64,000 bases of DNA from positions 36,954-100,953 of the forward strand of contig JBCCIS010000014.1 in NCBI GenBank assembly GCA_039028155.1, read 5' to 3'. Shown here piece by piece: positions 53,008 to 60,946 of the stretch. The number at the start of each line of letters is the position of its first letter. The first letter of the stretch is position 1. This stretch comes from Pseudomonadota bacterium. Its GTDB lineage: Bacteria; Pseudomonadota; Alphaproteobacteria; SP197. The position numbers and the translations under genes were made by a program. A model generated the notes under the pieces. That model saw only the letters and a list, made by a program, of their open reading frames with translations, was not told the DNA's origin and did no database searches.

Positions 53008-54498
53008 TCAGCGCCCTTTGAACAGCGACCCCAGGATGCCGCGTACGAGTTCGCGCCCGATGGTGCGCCCGGCGCTGCGCAGGACGCTCTTGGCCATGGT
53101 CTCGGCGGCCGATTGACGTCGTCGCCCGCCCGATGATCTGCCACTGCGCGACGATGTCCGCTCGGCCTTCGCGCGTTCATCGGCCTTGGCCTGCTCCTCA
53201 GCGGCCTTTTCCGCGCGCGTGGCCAGCATCTCATGGGCCGACTTGCGGTCGATCGTCTCGTCATAGAGGCCGGCAACCGGACTATCGGCGATCACGGCCT
53301 GACGCTCGGCCCGCTTGGCCGGACCCATGCGCGAGAACGGCGGGCGGATCAGCGTGCGTTCGACCACGCTCGGCACGCCCCGATCCTGCAGCGTCGACAC
53401 CAGGGCTTCGCCGACGCCCAGTTCGGTGATGGCCGTCGCGACATCCAGCTTCGGGTTGGCGCGGAACGTCTCGGCCGCCGCCTTGACCGCCTTGCGGTCG
53501 CGCGGCGTAAACGCCCGCAACGCGTGTTGCACACGGTTGCCCAACTGGCCGAGCACCTCGTCGGGCACGTCCAGCGGGCTCTGCGTCACGAAATAGACAC
53601 CGACGCCTTTGGAGCGAATCAATCGCACGACCTGCTCGATCTTCTGGATCAAGGCATTCGGCGCGTTGTCGAACAACAGGTGGGCCTCGTCGAAAAAGAA
53701 AACGAGCTTCGGCTTTTCGGGGTCGCCGACCTCCGGCAGGTCCTCGAACAACTCCGACAGCAGCCACAGCAAAAAGGTCGCGTAAAGCTGTGGCGTCAGC
53801 ATCAGCTTGTCGGCGGCCAGGATGCTGACATAACCGCGGCCATCGGGCGCGGTGCGCATGAAGTCGTTCAGATCGAGCGCCGGTTCGCCGAAGAACTTAT
53901 CGCCACCCTGTTGTTTGAGCGTCAGCAGGCGCCGCTGGATGGCGCCGACCGACTGCACCGAGACGTTGCCGTATTCGGTCGACAGGTCCTTGCGGTTGTC
54001 GGCGACGAATTGCAGCAGCGACTTTAGATCCTTCAGATCCAGGATCGGGAGGCCCTCGTCATCGGCGACTTGGAACGCGATCGACAGGACCCCTTCCTGT
54101 ACGTCGTTCAGCTCCAGGAGGCGCGCCAGAAGGAGAGGGCCCATCTCCGAGACGGTCGTTCGCACGGGATGGCCCTGTTTGCCGAACAGGTCCCAGAAGA
54201 CAACCGGTGTCGGCGCCGGTTCGAAACCGTCCATGCCGATCGCTTCGACGCGCTGCAGCAGCTTCGGCTTGGCGACACCTGCTTGCGATAGACCTGAGAG
54301 GTCGCCTTTCACGTCGGACAGAAAGACCGGCACGCCGGATCGCGAGAACCCCTCGGCCAGGATCTGCAGCGTTACCGTCTTGCCTGTGCCCGTGGCGCCA
54401 GCGATCAACCCGTGCCGGTTGGCGTAGCCCAGGTTCAGGGTCTGAGGGCTCTCGCCGCCGCCGATGAAGATACCTTGGTCGTCCGCCATGCTGGCCAT
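53008..54498 (-). CDS. HerA-like ATPase (DUF853 family)
   Basis: The 496-residue protein has the P-loop [20 protein letters not shown], a Walker B segment [17 protein letters not shown], and the RecA/FtsK-fold layout of the DUF853 family ([17 protein letters not shown]). The C-terminal third contains a long basic helix (about residues 430-470, [18 protein letters not shown]) and a final [19 protein letters not shown]. It probably translocates DNA or remodels protein complexes; its exact role is unknown. It is divergent from the adenylate cyclase gene. Confidence 0.88.
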   Translation of the reverse strand: MASMADDQGIFIGGGESPQTLNLGYANRHGLIAGATGTGKTVTLQILAEGFSRSGVPVFLSDVKGDLSGLSQAGVAKPKLLQRVEAIGMDGFEPAPTPVVFWDLFGKQGHPVRTTVSEMGPLLLARLLELNDVQEGVLSIAFQVADDEGLPILDLKDLKSLLQFVADNRKDLSTEYGNVSVQSVGAIQRRLLTLKQQGGDKFFGEPALDLNDFMRTAPDGRGYVSILAADKLMLTPQLYATFLLWLLSELFEDLPEVGDPEKPKLVFFFDEAHLLFDNAPNALIQKIEQVVRLIRSKGVGVYFVTQSPLDVPDEVLGQLGNRVQHALRAFTPRDRKAVKAAAETFRANPKLDVATAITELGVGEALVSTLQDRGVPSVVERTLIRPPFSRMGPAKRAERQAVIADSPVAGLYDETIDRKSAHEMLATRAEKAAEEQAKADERAKAERTSSRSGRSSGGRRRQSAAETMAKSVLRSAGRTIGRELVRGILGSLFKGR

Positions 54499-54610
54499 CC
54501 GGTAGTAGGTTAAGAGAAACTTTCAATCAGGCACGGCGGCCCGATTCGAGGCGGCGCAGCATGGACGCTAACCGGCGCGCTCGCTAGTCTCGCTGCGATG
54601 GAAAAGGTGC

Positions 54611-56356
54611 ATGGAACGTAAGCTCACCGCGATCTTGGCCGCCGATGTGGTCGGCTACTCACGTCTGATGGGCGCCGACGAGGCCGGCACGCTTCAGGCG
54701 TTGAAGGATGTGCGCGCGGAACTCGTCGAACCAGCAATCGCCGAACACAAAGGCCGGGTCGTCAAGTTGATGGGCGACGGGCTGCTCGCCGAGTTCGCCA
54801 GCGTGGTCGAGGCGGTCTCGTGTGCTGTCGCCATTCAGGCGGGCATGGCGGAACGCAACGACGGTTCGTCATCCGCTCGGGAATTCCAGCTTCGCATCGG
54901 TGTCAACCTGGGCGACGTCATCGTCGACGGTGCCGATATCTATGGCGACGGCGTCAATGTCGCCGCGCGTCTTGAGGGTCTGGCCGAACCCGGCGGTATC
55001 TGCGTAGCCGACACCGTCTATCAGAATGTGCGGGGCAAACTTGACGTGTCCTTCGAGGACATGGGCCGCCAGCAGGTCAAGAACATCGCCGAGCCGATCC
55101 ATGTCTACGGTCTCAGGCTGGTGACGGAACCGGCGCCGGCGGCCTCCGCGTTGCCGCTTCCTGACAAACCGTCTGTCGCCGTCCTGCCGCTTGCCAACCT
55201 GTCGAACGATCCCGAGCAGGCGTACTTCTCCGATGGCATTACCGAGGACATCATCACCGAGCTCAGCCGGTTTCGATCGCTGTTCGTGATCGCACGCAAC
55301 TCGTCATTCACGTTCAAGGACAGGCAGGTCAAGGCACAGGATGTCGGACGGGAGTTGGGCGTTGCGCACCTGGTGCAGGGCAGCATTCGGCGTTCGGGCG
55401 ACCGCGTTCGGGTCTCGGTCCAGCTGGTCAAAGCGGCCAGCGAGGAGCATGTCTGGGCCGAGCGCTACGACCGGCAGCTCGCCGATATCTTCGCGGTGCA
55501 GGACGAACTGACCCAGATGGTCGCGACCAAGATCGGCGGGCGTCTGCAGGCAGAGGATCGCCATCGGGCGGTTCAGTCGCGCACCGGCAACCCGACCGCT
55601 TATGACTGCGTCCTGCGCGCGCAGTCGCTCTATTACGAGATATCCCGCACGGCGAACGCCGAGGCCCGCCCGATCCTGGAAGAGGCGATCAGACTGGACC
55701 CCAACTATGCGCGCGCCCACGTTGTCTTGGCGGCGATCCACAACATGGATTTCATGCAAAGCTGGTCCGACGATCCCGAGCGGTCTTTGGCCATGGCGAT
55801 CGAGATTGGCCAGAAGGCCTTCGCTCTTGATGAGTCAGATGGCCTGGTTCATGCGCAGCTTGGTGAAATTCTGCAGAACGCGCGACGGTTTGCCGAAGCG
55901 GGGCGGCATTTTGAGAGAGCCCTGGACCTCAATCCCAATGATGTCGAGACGCGCGCGCTCTACGGTTCCTTCATCGGCGGCGAGAGCGGTCTTGAGCAGC
56001 TTGAGATCGCCGAGCGCCTCGATCCCTGCAGCTTCGTGTGGATCCCTTGGATCAAGGGATCGATGCTGTTCACGGCGCGGCGCTACGACGACGCCATTGC
56101 GACGCTGACGCAGATCGACTCACGAGTCACCACGGCGAAGGGATGGCTTGCCGCGAGCCTAGCCTATGCCGGCCGCACGGATGAAGCGCGCGCGACCGTG
56201 GCCGCGTACCTGAAGGCTGTTGAGCGTGACCTGACGGTGGTGCCGACCAGTTCGGACCAATGGCAGGCCGTGTGGCGTCGGGAAGCCAAGCTCGAGCACG
56301 AAGACGACAACCAACACCTGTTCGAGGGGCTGCGTTTGGCCGGCTTGGACCTTTAG
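54611..56356 (+). CDS. Class III adenylate cyclase with TolB-N-like and TPR domains
   Basis: The 581-residue protein begins with a class III cyclase domain (MERKLTAILAADVVGYSRLM, metal Asp12; VVKLMGDGLLAEF, metal Asp56; IYGDGVNVAARLEGLAEPGG, the transition-state Asn/Arg pair). It is therefore likely active, making cAMP from ATP. Residues about 190-330 are a TolB N-terminal/FlgO-like domain (KPSVAVLPLANLSNDPEQAY, then FSDGITEDIITELSR), and the rest is TPR-like (GEILQNARRFAEAGRHFERA). This is the standard soluble rhizobial-type cyclase architecture. The signal is unknown. Confidence 0.9.
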   Translation: MERKLTAILAADVVGYSRLMGADEAGTLQALKDVRAELVEPAIAEHKGRVVKLMGDGLLAEFASVVEAVSCAVAIQAGMAERNDGSSSAREFQLRIGVNLGDVIVDGADIYGDGVNVAARLEGLAEPGGICVADTVYQNVRGKLDVSFEDMGRQQVKNIAEPIHVYGLRLVTEPAPAASALPLPDKPSVAVLPLANLSNDPEQAYFSDGITEDIITELSRFRSLFVIARNSSFTFKDRQVKAQDVGRELGVAHLVQGSIRRSGDRVRVSVQLVKAASEEHVWAERYDRQLADIFAVQDELTQMVATKIGGRLQAEDRHRAVQSRTGNPTAYDCVLRAQSLYYEISRTANAEARPILEEAIRLDPNYARAHVVLAAIHNMDFMQSWSDDPERSLAMAIEIGQKAFALDESDGLVHAQLGEILQNARRFAEAGRHFERALDLNPNDVETRALYGSFIGGESGLEQLEIAERLDPCSFVWIPWIKGSMLFTARRYDDAIATLTQIDSRVTTAKGWLAASLAYAGRTDEARATVAAYLKAVERDLTVVPTSSDQWQAVWRREAKLEHEDDNQHLFEGLRLAGLDL

Positions 56357-56470
56357 GTCCCGGTCGGTCCGCATGCGCCTGAATCGGCCTCACGGCGGAA
56401 TTTATTGACTCTTGGCCAGATTCCGACACTTACTTGTCTGAATTGGAATGACAGGCGCGGTTCCGTGAGC

Positions 56471-57511
56471 ATGGACGGAAGGCAGATCTCACCAAGCTGT
56501 CACAGCGGCAATGGCCGGGCAAAGCCGGTTCAGCGCGCGTCACCGGCCATGCAGCCCGATCGTTCGGGCCCTGAAACCATCAGTTTCTTCCTGGTGCCCC
56601 AGTTCTCGATGATGGCCTTCACCGCGGCAGTCGAGCCCTTGCGTTCGGCCAACCGCATGAGCGGCTGCGAGCTCTATAACTGGAAAGTCTATTCGCGCGA
56701 TGGCCAGCCGGTCGCCGCCAGCAACGGGTTGCAGGTGATCGCCGACGCCGGCATCGCCGATGTCGATCACTGTGCGACGATCTTCGTGTGCTCCGGCATC
56801 GACGCCCATCGGTTCGATGATCGTTCCGTCTATGCCTGGCTGAGGAAGCTGGCGCGCCAAGGCGCACGGGTTGGCAGTCTGTGCACGGGCAGCCACATCC
56901 TGGCGCGCGCCGGTCTGTTGAACGGCTACCGCTGCACGATCCATTGGGAGGACCTGGAGACGTTTCAGGAGGCCTTCCCCGATATCGAGGTCACCGACGA
57001 TATCTACGAACTCGACCGCAACCGCGTCACCTGTTCCGGCGGTACGGCATCGTTAGACCTGATGCTGCATCTGGTCGGCATGTCGCACGGGCAGGAACTG
57101 GCCGGCAAGGTCTCCGAACAGTTCATCCATGACCGCATTCGCGACGCCCACGACCATCAACGAATGGCGCTGCAGTCCAGGGTTGGCGTCAGCGATCCCA
57201 AGCTGCTCGCCGCCATCGCGGAGATGGAAAAGAACCTGGAGGAGACGCTGGCGCTTCCCGATATCGCCGATTCCGTCGGCCTGTCGACACGCCAGCTGGA
57301 GCGCCTGTTCAAAAAACACCTCGGCCGAACGCCTTCCCGCTATTACCGCGAGATCCGCTTGAACCAGGCGCGCATGATGCTGATGCAGGGCACCAGCTCG
57401 ATCCTGGCGATCGCGCTGGCTTCGGGTTTCGTCTCGGCGTCCCACTTCTCGCGCCGCTACCGCGAGTACTTCGGCCGCACACCGCGCGAGGAGCGTCGCT
57501 CGGTGGGGTGA
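56471..57511 (+). CDS. GlxA-family AraC-type regulator
   Basis: The 346-residue protein has a DJ-1/PfpI-like N-terminal domain (ISFFLVPQFSMMAFTAAVEP, then GSLCTGSHILARAGLLNGYR with the nucleophile-elbow Cys) and a C-terminal AraC HTH pair (SVGLSTRQLERLFKKHLGRT, then LASGFVSASHFSRRYREYFG). Members such as GbdR, CdhR and ArgR respond to betaine, carnitine or arginine. I chose the ATG at 56471; another is at 56549. Its ligand is unknown; the nearby C1-methyl-transfer operon makes a methylated amine plausible. Confidence 0.88.
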   Translation: MDGRQISPSCHSGNGRAKPVQRASPAMQPDRSGPETISFFLVPQFSMMAFTAAVEPLRSANRMSGCELYNWKVYSRDGQPVAASNGLQVIADAGIADVDHCATIFVCSGIDAHRFDDRSVYAWLRKLARQGARVGSLCTGSHILARAGLLNGYRCTIHWEDLETFQEAFPDIEVTDDIYELDRNRVTCSGGTASLDLMLHLVGMSHGQELAGKVSEQFIHDRIRDAHDHQRMALQSRVGVSDPKLLAAIAEMEKNLEETLALPDIADSVGLSTRQLERLFKKHLGRTPSRYYREIRLNQARMMLMQGTSSILAIALASGFVSASHFSRRYREYFGRTPREERRSVG

Positions 57512-57529
57512 TCTGACCGTTCGGCCGCA

Positions 57530-58288
57530 TTGACCAACGACGACATTAACCGTGACGACCTGATCCGGCGTTTTGTCGATGATGGAACGTCGGCATTGCT
57601 TCTTGTTGGCAGCCGCGCGCGCGGCGATCACGCGCCATCAAGCGATATCGATCTGGCCCGCCACGTGAAGGCTGAGGGCACGCGGCACCCGACTCTTTAC
57701 ATGAATGACGCGGACGGGCGCCTCATCTCACTCAAGACGTTCGATCCGGCGAGCGAAGAAGAGGGCCTTATGCTGCCGGGCAGGGCCGTCTGGCAGGCGC
57801 CGACCTTGGCGTCGGCGGTCATTCTCTATGATCGCGATGGCGATGCCGCACGATTAGTCGACAAGGCCCGTCGTTTCGACTGGGCAGATCTGGGCGCGGC
57901 ACCGGACCGCCACGTCGCACGTGAGGTGACCGGCTATGCCGAAGAGACGCTGAAGATCGTCGATGGAATGGAGCGGGGCATCGAGTCCCAGATCATCTAC
58001 GCCACAATGGGCATTGTGCTGGGCCTTGCCGAAGCCATGGTGGTCCACCGCCGTGGTTTCATCATCTCCGAAAACCGCCTTTTCGAGAGCGCGCTGGATC
58101 TCATGGCCGCTCATAAGGACTGGGCCTCGTCGATGCGCCGTGCAGCTGGATTTGGTGACGCCGGTTCTTTTGATCGGGCCGCGGCGGCTCTGACGCTCTA
58201 TGCCGAGACCGTCGCGTTGGTCCGGCCGTTGCTCGACGAGGATCAGTGTGCTGTCGCAGAGGGCGCGCTCAGTCGGCGGCTTCTTTGA
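57530..58288 (+). CDS. Nucleotidyltransferase-domain protein
   Basis: The 252-residue protein begins at a TTG at 57530, the only plausible start. The N-terminal part is a minimal nucleotidyltransferase with LLLVGSRARGDHAPSSDIDL, the G-S-x10-D-x-D metal motif. The helical C-terminal half (GIESQIIYATMGIVLGLAEA, LFESALDLMAAHKDWASSM) resembles a HEPN-like or KNTase C-terminal helix bundle. The combination suggests a nucleotide transfer to a small molecule or protein. It converges with the dioxygenase-like gene, overlapping its end by 20 nt. Confidence 0.75.
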   Translation: MTNDDINRDDLIRRFVDDGTSALLLVGSRARGDHAPSSDIDLARHVKAEGTRHPTLYMNDADGRLISLKTFDPASEEEGLMLPGRAVWQAPTLASAVILYDRDGDAARLVDKARRFDWADLGAAPDRHVAREVTGYAEETLKIVDGMERGIESQIIYATMGIVLGLAEAMVVHRRGFIISENRLFESALDLMAAHKDWASSMRRAAGFGDAGSFDRAAAALTLYAETVALVRPLLDEDQCAVAEGALSRRLL

Positions 58289-59114
58289 ACAGATCTTTCG
58301 GGCTGCCCATCTCGTAGTAACCGAGCACGCCGTTGCCGCGTCCGGTGCCGTCATAGACGTCGTAGCCAAGCAGGGCGCGGGCGGCCTCCGGCATCGCGCG
58401 CACTGTTTCGACGTCCAGGTTCAGGTAGTGGTTTTCGACCGGACGCAGCCAGCCGGCGCAATAGGAGATCGACAGACCGCGTCGAATGCCATCTGCGTTG
58501 CTGGTGCCGCCGGCGTGAACGGTGTCGCCACTAAAGATGGCGACCGATCCCGCCGGCATCACTGCTTTGGCGATATCGTCGGGTTCAGGAAGATGGCCCT
58601 TGGCCCACAGGTGGCTGCCGGGCACAACCAGGGTCGCGCCGTTTTCTTCAGTGAAATCGGTCAGAGCAACCATGGCATTGGCGACCAGCGGCCCCATGTT
58701 CTGGATCGGCGTCGGCCAGGAGTTGTTGTCGGTGTGCAGGCGCTGCGCCGTTTCCCGGCTCCTGATCTCGATCAGTTCGCCGGCTGACAAAAGATAACTC
58801 GTGCAAACCGGCAACAGCAGATGATCCATGACGGCCAGCAGACGATCGTCGACGAGGGCGTCGATGAACGACGGCGTTTTGGCCGCCAGGCCCTGTAGCC
58901 TGACTGTCTTGTAGCCCAGGAAATCGTCGAACGCCTCGACACCGGTATAGGTGCGGTGATGGTTGTCGATCAGTGGCTGAACCTCGCCGTTGTAGCGGTT
59001 GAGCCAAGAGGCGGAGAAGAAGTCCTCGATAATGACCACGCCGTCGTGGTCAAGGGCCTCGCTGATCGTGGCGGCCGGGCTATGTCCGGGCAGGCGTGTC
59101 ACCGCGGCGCTCAT
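58269..59114 (-). CDS. Phytanoyl-CoA dioxygenase-like Fe(II)/2-oxoglutarate oxygenase
   Basis: The 281-residue protein has the double-stranded beta-helix with the metal triad: QRLHTDNNSWPTPIQN (His and Asp) and AIFSGDTVHAGGTSNADG (second His), then the Arg for 2-oxoglutarate (GIRRGLSISYCAGWLRP). This is the phytanoyl-CoA/ectoine-hydroxylase type that hydroxylates small substrates. It diverges from the TetR gene across two palindromes, so it is probably the regulator's main target. The substrate is unknown. Confidence 0.85.
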   Translation of the reverse strand: MSAAVTRLPGHSPAATISEALDHDGVVIIEDFFSASWLNRYNGEVQPLIDNHHRTYTGVEAFDDFLGYKTVRLQGLAAKTPSFIDALVDDRLLAVMDHLLLPVCTSYLLSAGELIEIRSRETAQRLHTDNNSWPTPIQNMGPLVANAMVALTDFTEENGATLVVPGSHLWAKGHLPEPDDIAKAVMPAGSVAIFSGDTVHAGGTSNADGIRRGLSISYCAGWLRPVENHYLNLDVETVRAMPEAARALLGYDVYDGTGRGNGVLGYYEMGSPKDLFKEAAD

Positions 59115-59162
59115 CGTGTCACCTCATGGTTCGGTCGGAAGTTGGCGCAACATAGCAAAACA

Positions 59163-59199
59163 TGGACAACTGTCCAGGAAAAGTTGGACACGCTGTCCA
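59163..59199. promoter_or_regulatory. Two palindromic TetR operator sites in the divergent promoter
   Basis: TGGACA-AC-TGTCCA at 59163-59176 and TGGACA-CGC-TGTCCA at 59185-59199 are both perfect 6-bp inverted repeats of the same half site. Their centres are about 22 bp (two helical turns) apart. They lie between the dioxygenase-like gene (start 59114) and the TetR gene (start 59244), the standard arrangement for a TetR repressor controlling both. Confidence 0.75.
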
Positions 59200-59243
59200 G
59201 ATCGGCTAGGTTCAGCCGCCAATCCGTGACCTTCAGGACGATA

Positions 59244-59861
59244 ATGACGACGACCGAGCAGCGGCCGAGAACCCAACCAGAGATCAACGAGTACCGCCGG
59301 CGGCTCCTCATGGAAGCGACCATCGACATGTTGGCGAAGAAGGGAGTCGCCGGCGCGACGGTCAGGGCCATCACGAAGCAGGCGGGGACATCGCACGGCC
59401 TCATCGGACACTATTACGCCAACAAGGACGAGTTGCTCGTCGCGGCCCTCCAGCACCTGTTCGGGCGTATCGTCGACGGTACCAGCAAGGCGATTGCGGC
59501 GGCCGGTGACGATATGGTTGCCCGGCTCTATGCCTGGCCGCGAGGCATGTTTTCAACCACCGTTTTCTCGCCGACCAACCGCGCCGCGTTCCTGGCCCTG
59601 TGGCACGAGATCCGTTTCAACCCGGCGGTGCGCGACGCCAACCGTGAGCTCTATATCGGCTATCGCGAACGCGCCGAAAAACTCTTCGCCAGGGCGGCGG
59701 TTCAGCTCGGCTGCGATATCGACGCATCGCGCGCGGCGCTCGGCCTCGTCGCGCTGATCGACGGACTATGGCTCGATCTGTCGCTGGAAGTCGGCGCCGT
59801 CGACCGCAAGGGTGCGATCCAGGTGTGCCACGACTTTATCGACGAGCGCCTGAAAGGCTGA
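59244..59861 (+). CDS. TetR-family regulator, BetI-like
   Basis: The 205-residue protein starts at the ATG at 59244 (AGGACG upstream). The HTH is RLLMEATIDMLAKKGVAGAT, then VRAITKQAGTSHGLIGHYYA and NKDELLVAAL. The effector domain (AFLALWHEIRFNPAVRDANR, LFARAAVQLGCDI) resembles BetI, the choline-responsive repressor, though the ligand here is unproven. It most likely binds the two palindromes upstream of its own gene. The BASS transporter gene converges with it, 8 bp downstream, and is not part of its operon. Confidence 0.87.
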   Translation: MTTTEQRPRTQPEINEYRRRLLMEATIDMLAKKGVAGATVRAITKQAGTSHGLIGHYYANKDELLVAALQHLFGRIVDGTSKAIAAAGDDMVARLYAWPRGMFSTTVFSPTNRAAFLALWHEIRFNPAVRDANRELYIGYRERAEKLFARAAVQLGCDIDASRAALGLVALIDGLWLDLSLEVGAVDRKGAIQVCHDFIDERLKG

Positions 59862-59869
59862 TCGCCGAT

Positions 59870-60748
59870 TCAAGTCTCGCTCTTGACCGGCCGCCGTGCT
59901 GCAGCCATCGCGACGTAAACGCCGGCCGTGAAGAACATGACCAGGCTATAGACCGCACCGGGTACGACCATCAGTTCGTTGCCCAGGAACGTGGCGGCGA
60001 TCAGAACGGCGAGCGTACCGTTCTGCAAGCCGGCCTCCAGCGTAATGGCGACCGACTGATCGCGCCCCAGCCGGGCGGCCTTGGCAAACGACCAGCCCAT
60101 CGCCATGCAGACCAGATTGAGCACGAGGACCGGCGGTCCGATCTCATTGAAATGGGTGGTCAGCAGCTGCCATTCCGACGCAACGGCGGCAATGACGATA
60201 ATGACGAAGAGCGCCGTCGCGACATGGCGGCAGGTCGGCTCGATCCGCGCGGCGAAGTCCGGACCGACGCCCTTGATGACCATGCCGATCAGGACCGGCA
60301 CGGTCACGATGCCGAAGATACCGACGATTGTGCCGAACAGGGGAAGGGGCGGCGCTTCGGCGCCCAGGAACCACGCGTTGGAGACCGTGACAATCAGCGG
60401 AATGGTGATGCCGGCCAGAACGCTCGTGACAGCGGTCAGACTGATCGACAGGGCGGTGTCGCCGCGCGCCAGGTGGGTCAGGAGGTTCGAGGTGACGCCG
60501 CCGGGACAAGCCGCGATGATCATGAAACCGACAGCCAGCACCGGATCCATGACACCAACCGCGCGCCAAGCCACGATCATGACGAAGGCGATCAGGGGTA
60601 ACGCGATGATCTGGGCGATAAGGCCGATAACGGCAGCACGCGGCTGGCGCACAACGCGAAGGAAATCGCCGGGCGTCAGCGCCAACCCCATGCTGAGCAT
60701 GATGAAGGCCAGTGCCAGCGGTAGCAGGACGTCTGTGACGAAATTCAC
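59870..60748 (-). CDS. Bile acid:sodium symporter (BASS)-family transporter
   Basis: The 292-residue protein starts at a GTG at 60748 with GGAGGGAG just upstream; a frame open to 60850 is only the translated repeat element. It has about nine helices with the family signature ITLEAGLQNGTLAVLIAATF, plus SLTAVTSVLAGITIPLIVTV and FMIIAACPGGVTSNLLTHLA, matching the two crossover Na+-binding regions. It probably imports an organic anion with sodium. The substrate may be a 2-keto acid or similar; it is not determined. Confidence 0.9.
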   Translation of the reverse strand: MNFVTDVLLPLALAFIMLSMGLALTPGDFLRVVRQPRAAVIGLIAQIIALPLIAFVMIVAWRAVGVMDPVLAVGFMIIAACPGGVTSNLLTHLARGDTALSISLTAVTSVLAGITIPLIVTVSNAWFLGAEAPPLPLFGTIVGIFGIVTVPVLIGMVIKGVGPDFAARIEPTCRHVATALFVIIVIAAVASEWQLLTTHFNEIGPPVLVLNLVCMAMGWSFAKAARLGRDQSVAITLEAGLQNGTLAVLIAATFLGNELMVVPGAVYSLVMFFTAGVYVAMAAARRPVKSET

Positions 60749-60787
60749 GGCGCGCTCCCTCCACGTCGTTGACGCGCTGGCGCGCAA

Positions 60788-60911
60788 CCCCTCACCCCGG
60801 CCCTCTCCCTCAAGGGGAGAGGGAGACCTTCTTTGATTTCCTCTCCCCAACGAGGGAGAGGGACGTAGAGGCTTGGGTGCGTCAGCGCCCTAGCCGGAGC
60901 TGGGTGAGGGG
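60788..60911. repeat. Interspersed inverted-repeat element (REP-like)
   Basis: Outer arms CCCCTCACCC (60788-60797) and GGGTGAGGGG (60902-60911) enclose two internal hairpins: CCCTCTCCC...GGGAGAGGG around 60801-60823, and CCTCTCCC...GGGAGAGG around 60840-60862. The G+C-rich CTCTCCC/GGGAGAG style is typical of intergenic repeats dispersed in many alphaproteobacterial genomes. It sits in the gap between the BASS and RACo-like genes. Other genomic copies cannot be seen in this window. Confidence 0.65.
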
Positions 60912-60946
60912 GCTTGGTCGCGCGTGCTACGGATCGATCGGCCAGC

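Noticed and set aside
60749..60850. N-terminal extension of the BASS transporter
   Set aside because: It translates the CTCTCCC/GGGAGAG repeat (SPLEGEGRGEG), a known artefact; a GTG at 60748 with a strong ribosome-binding site is the better start.
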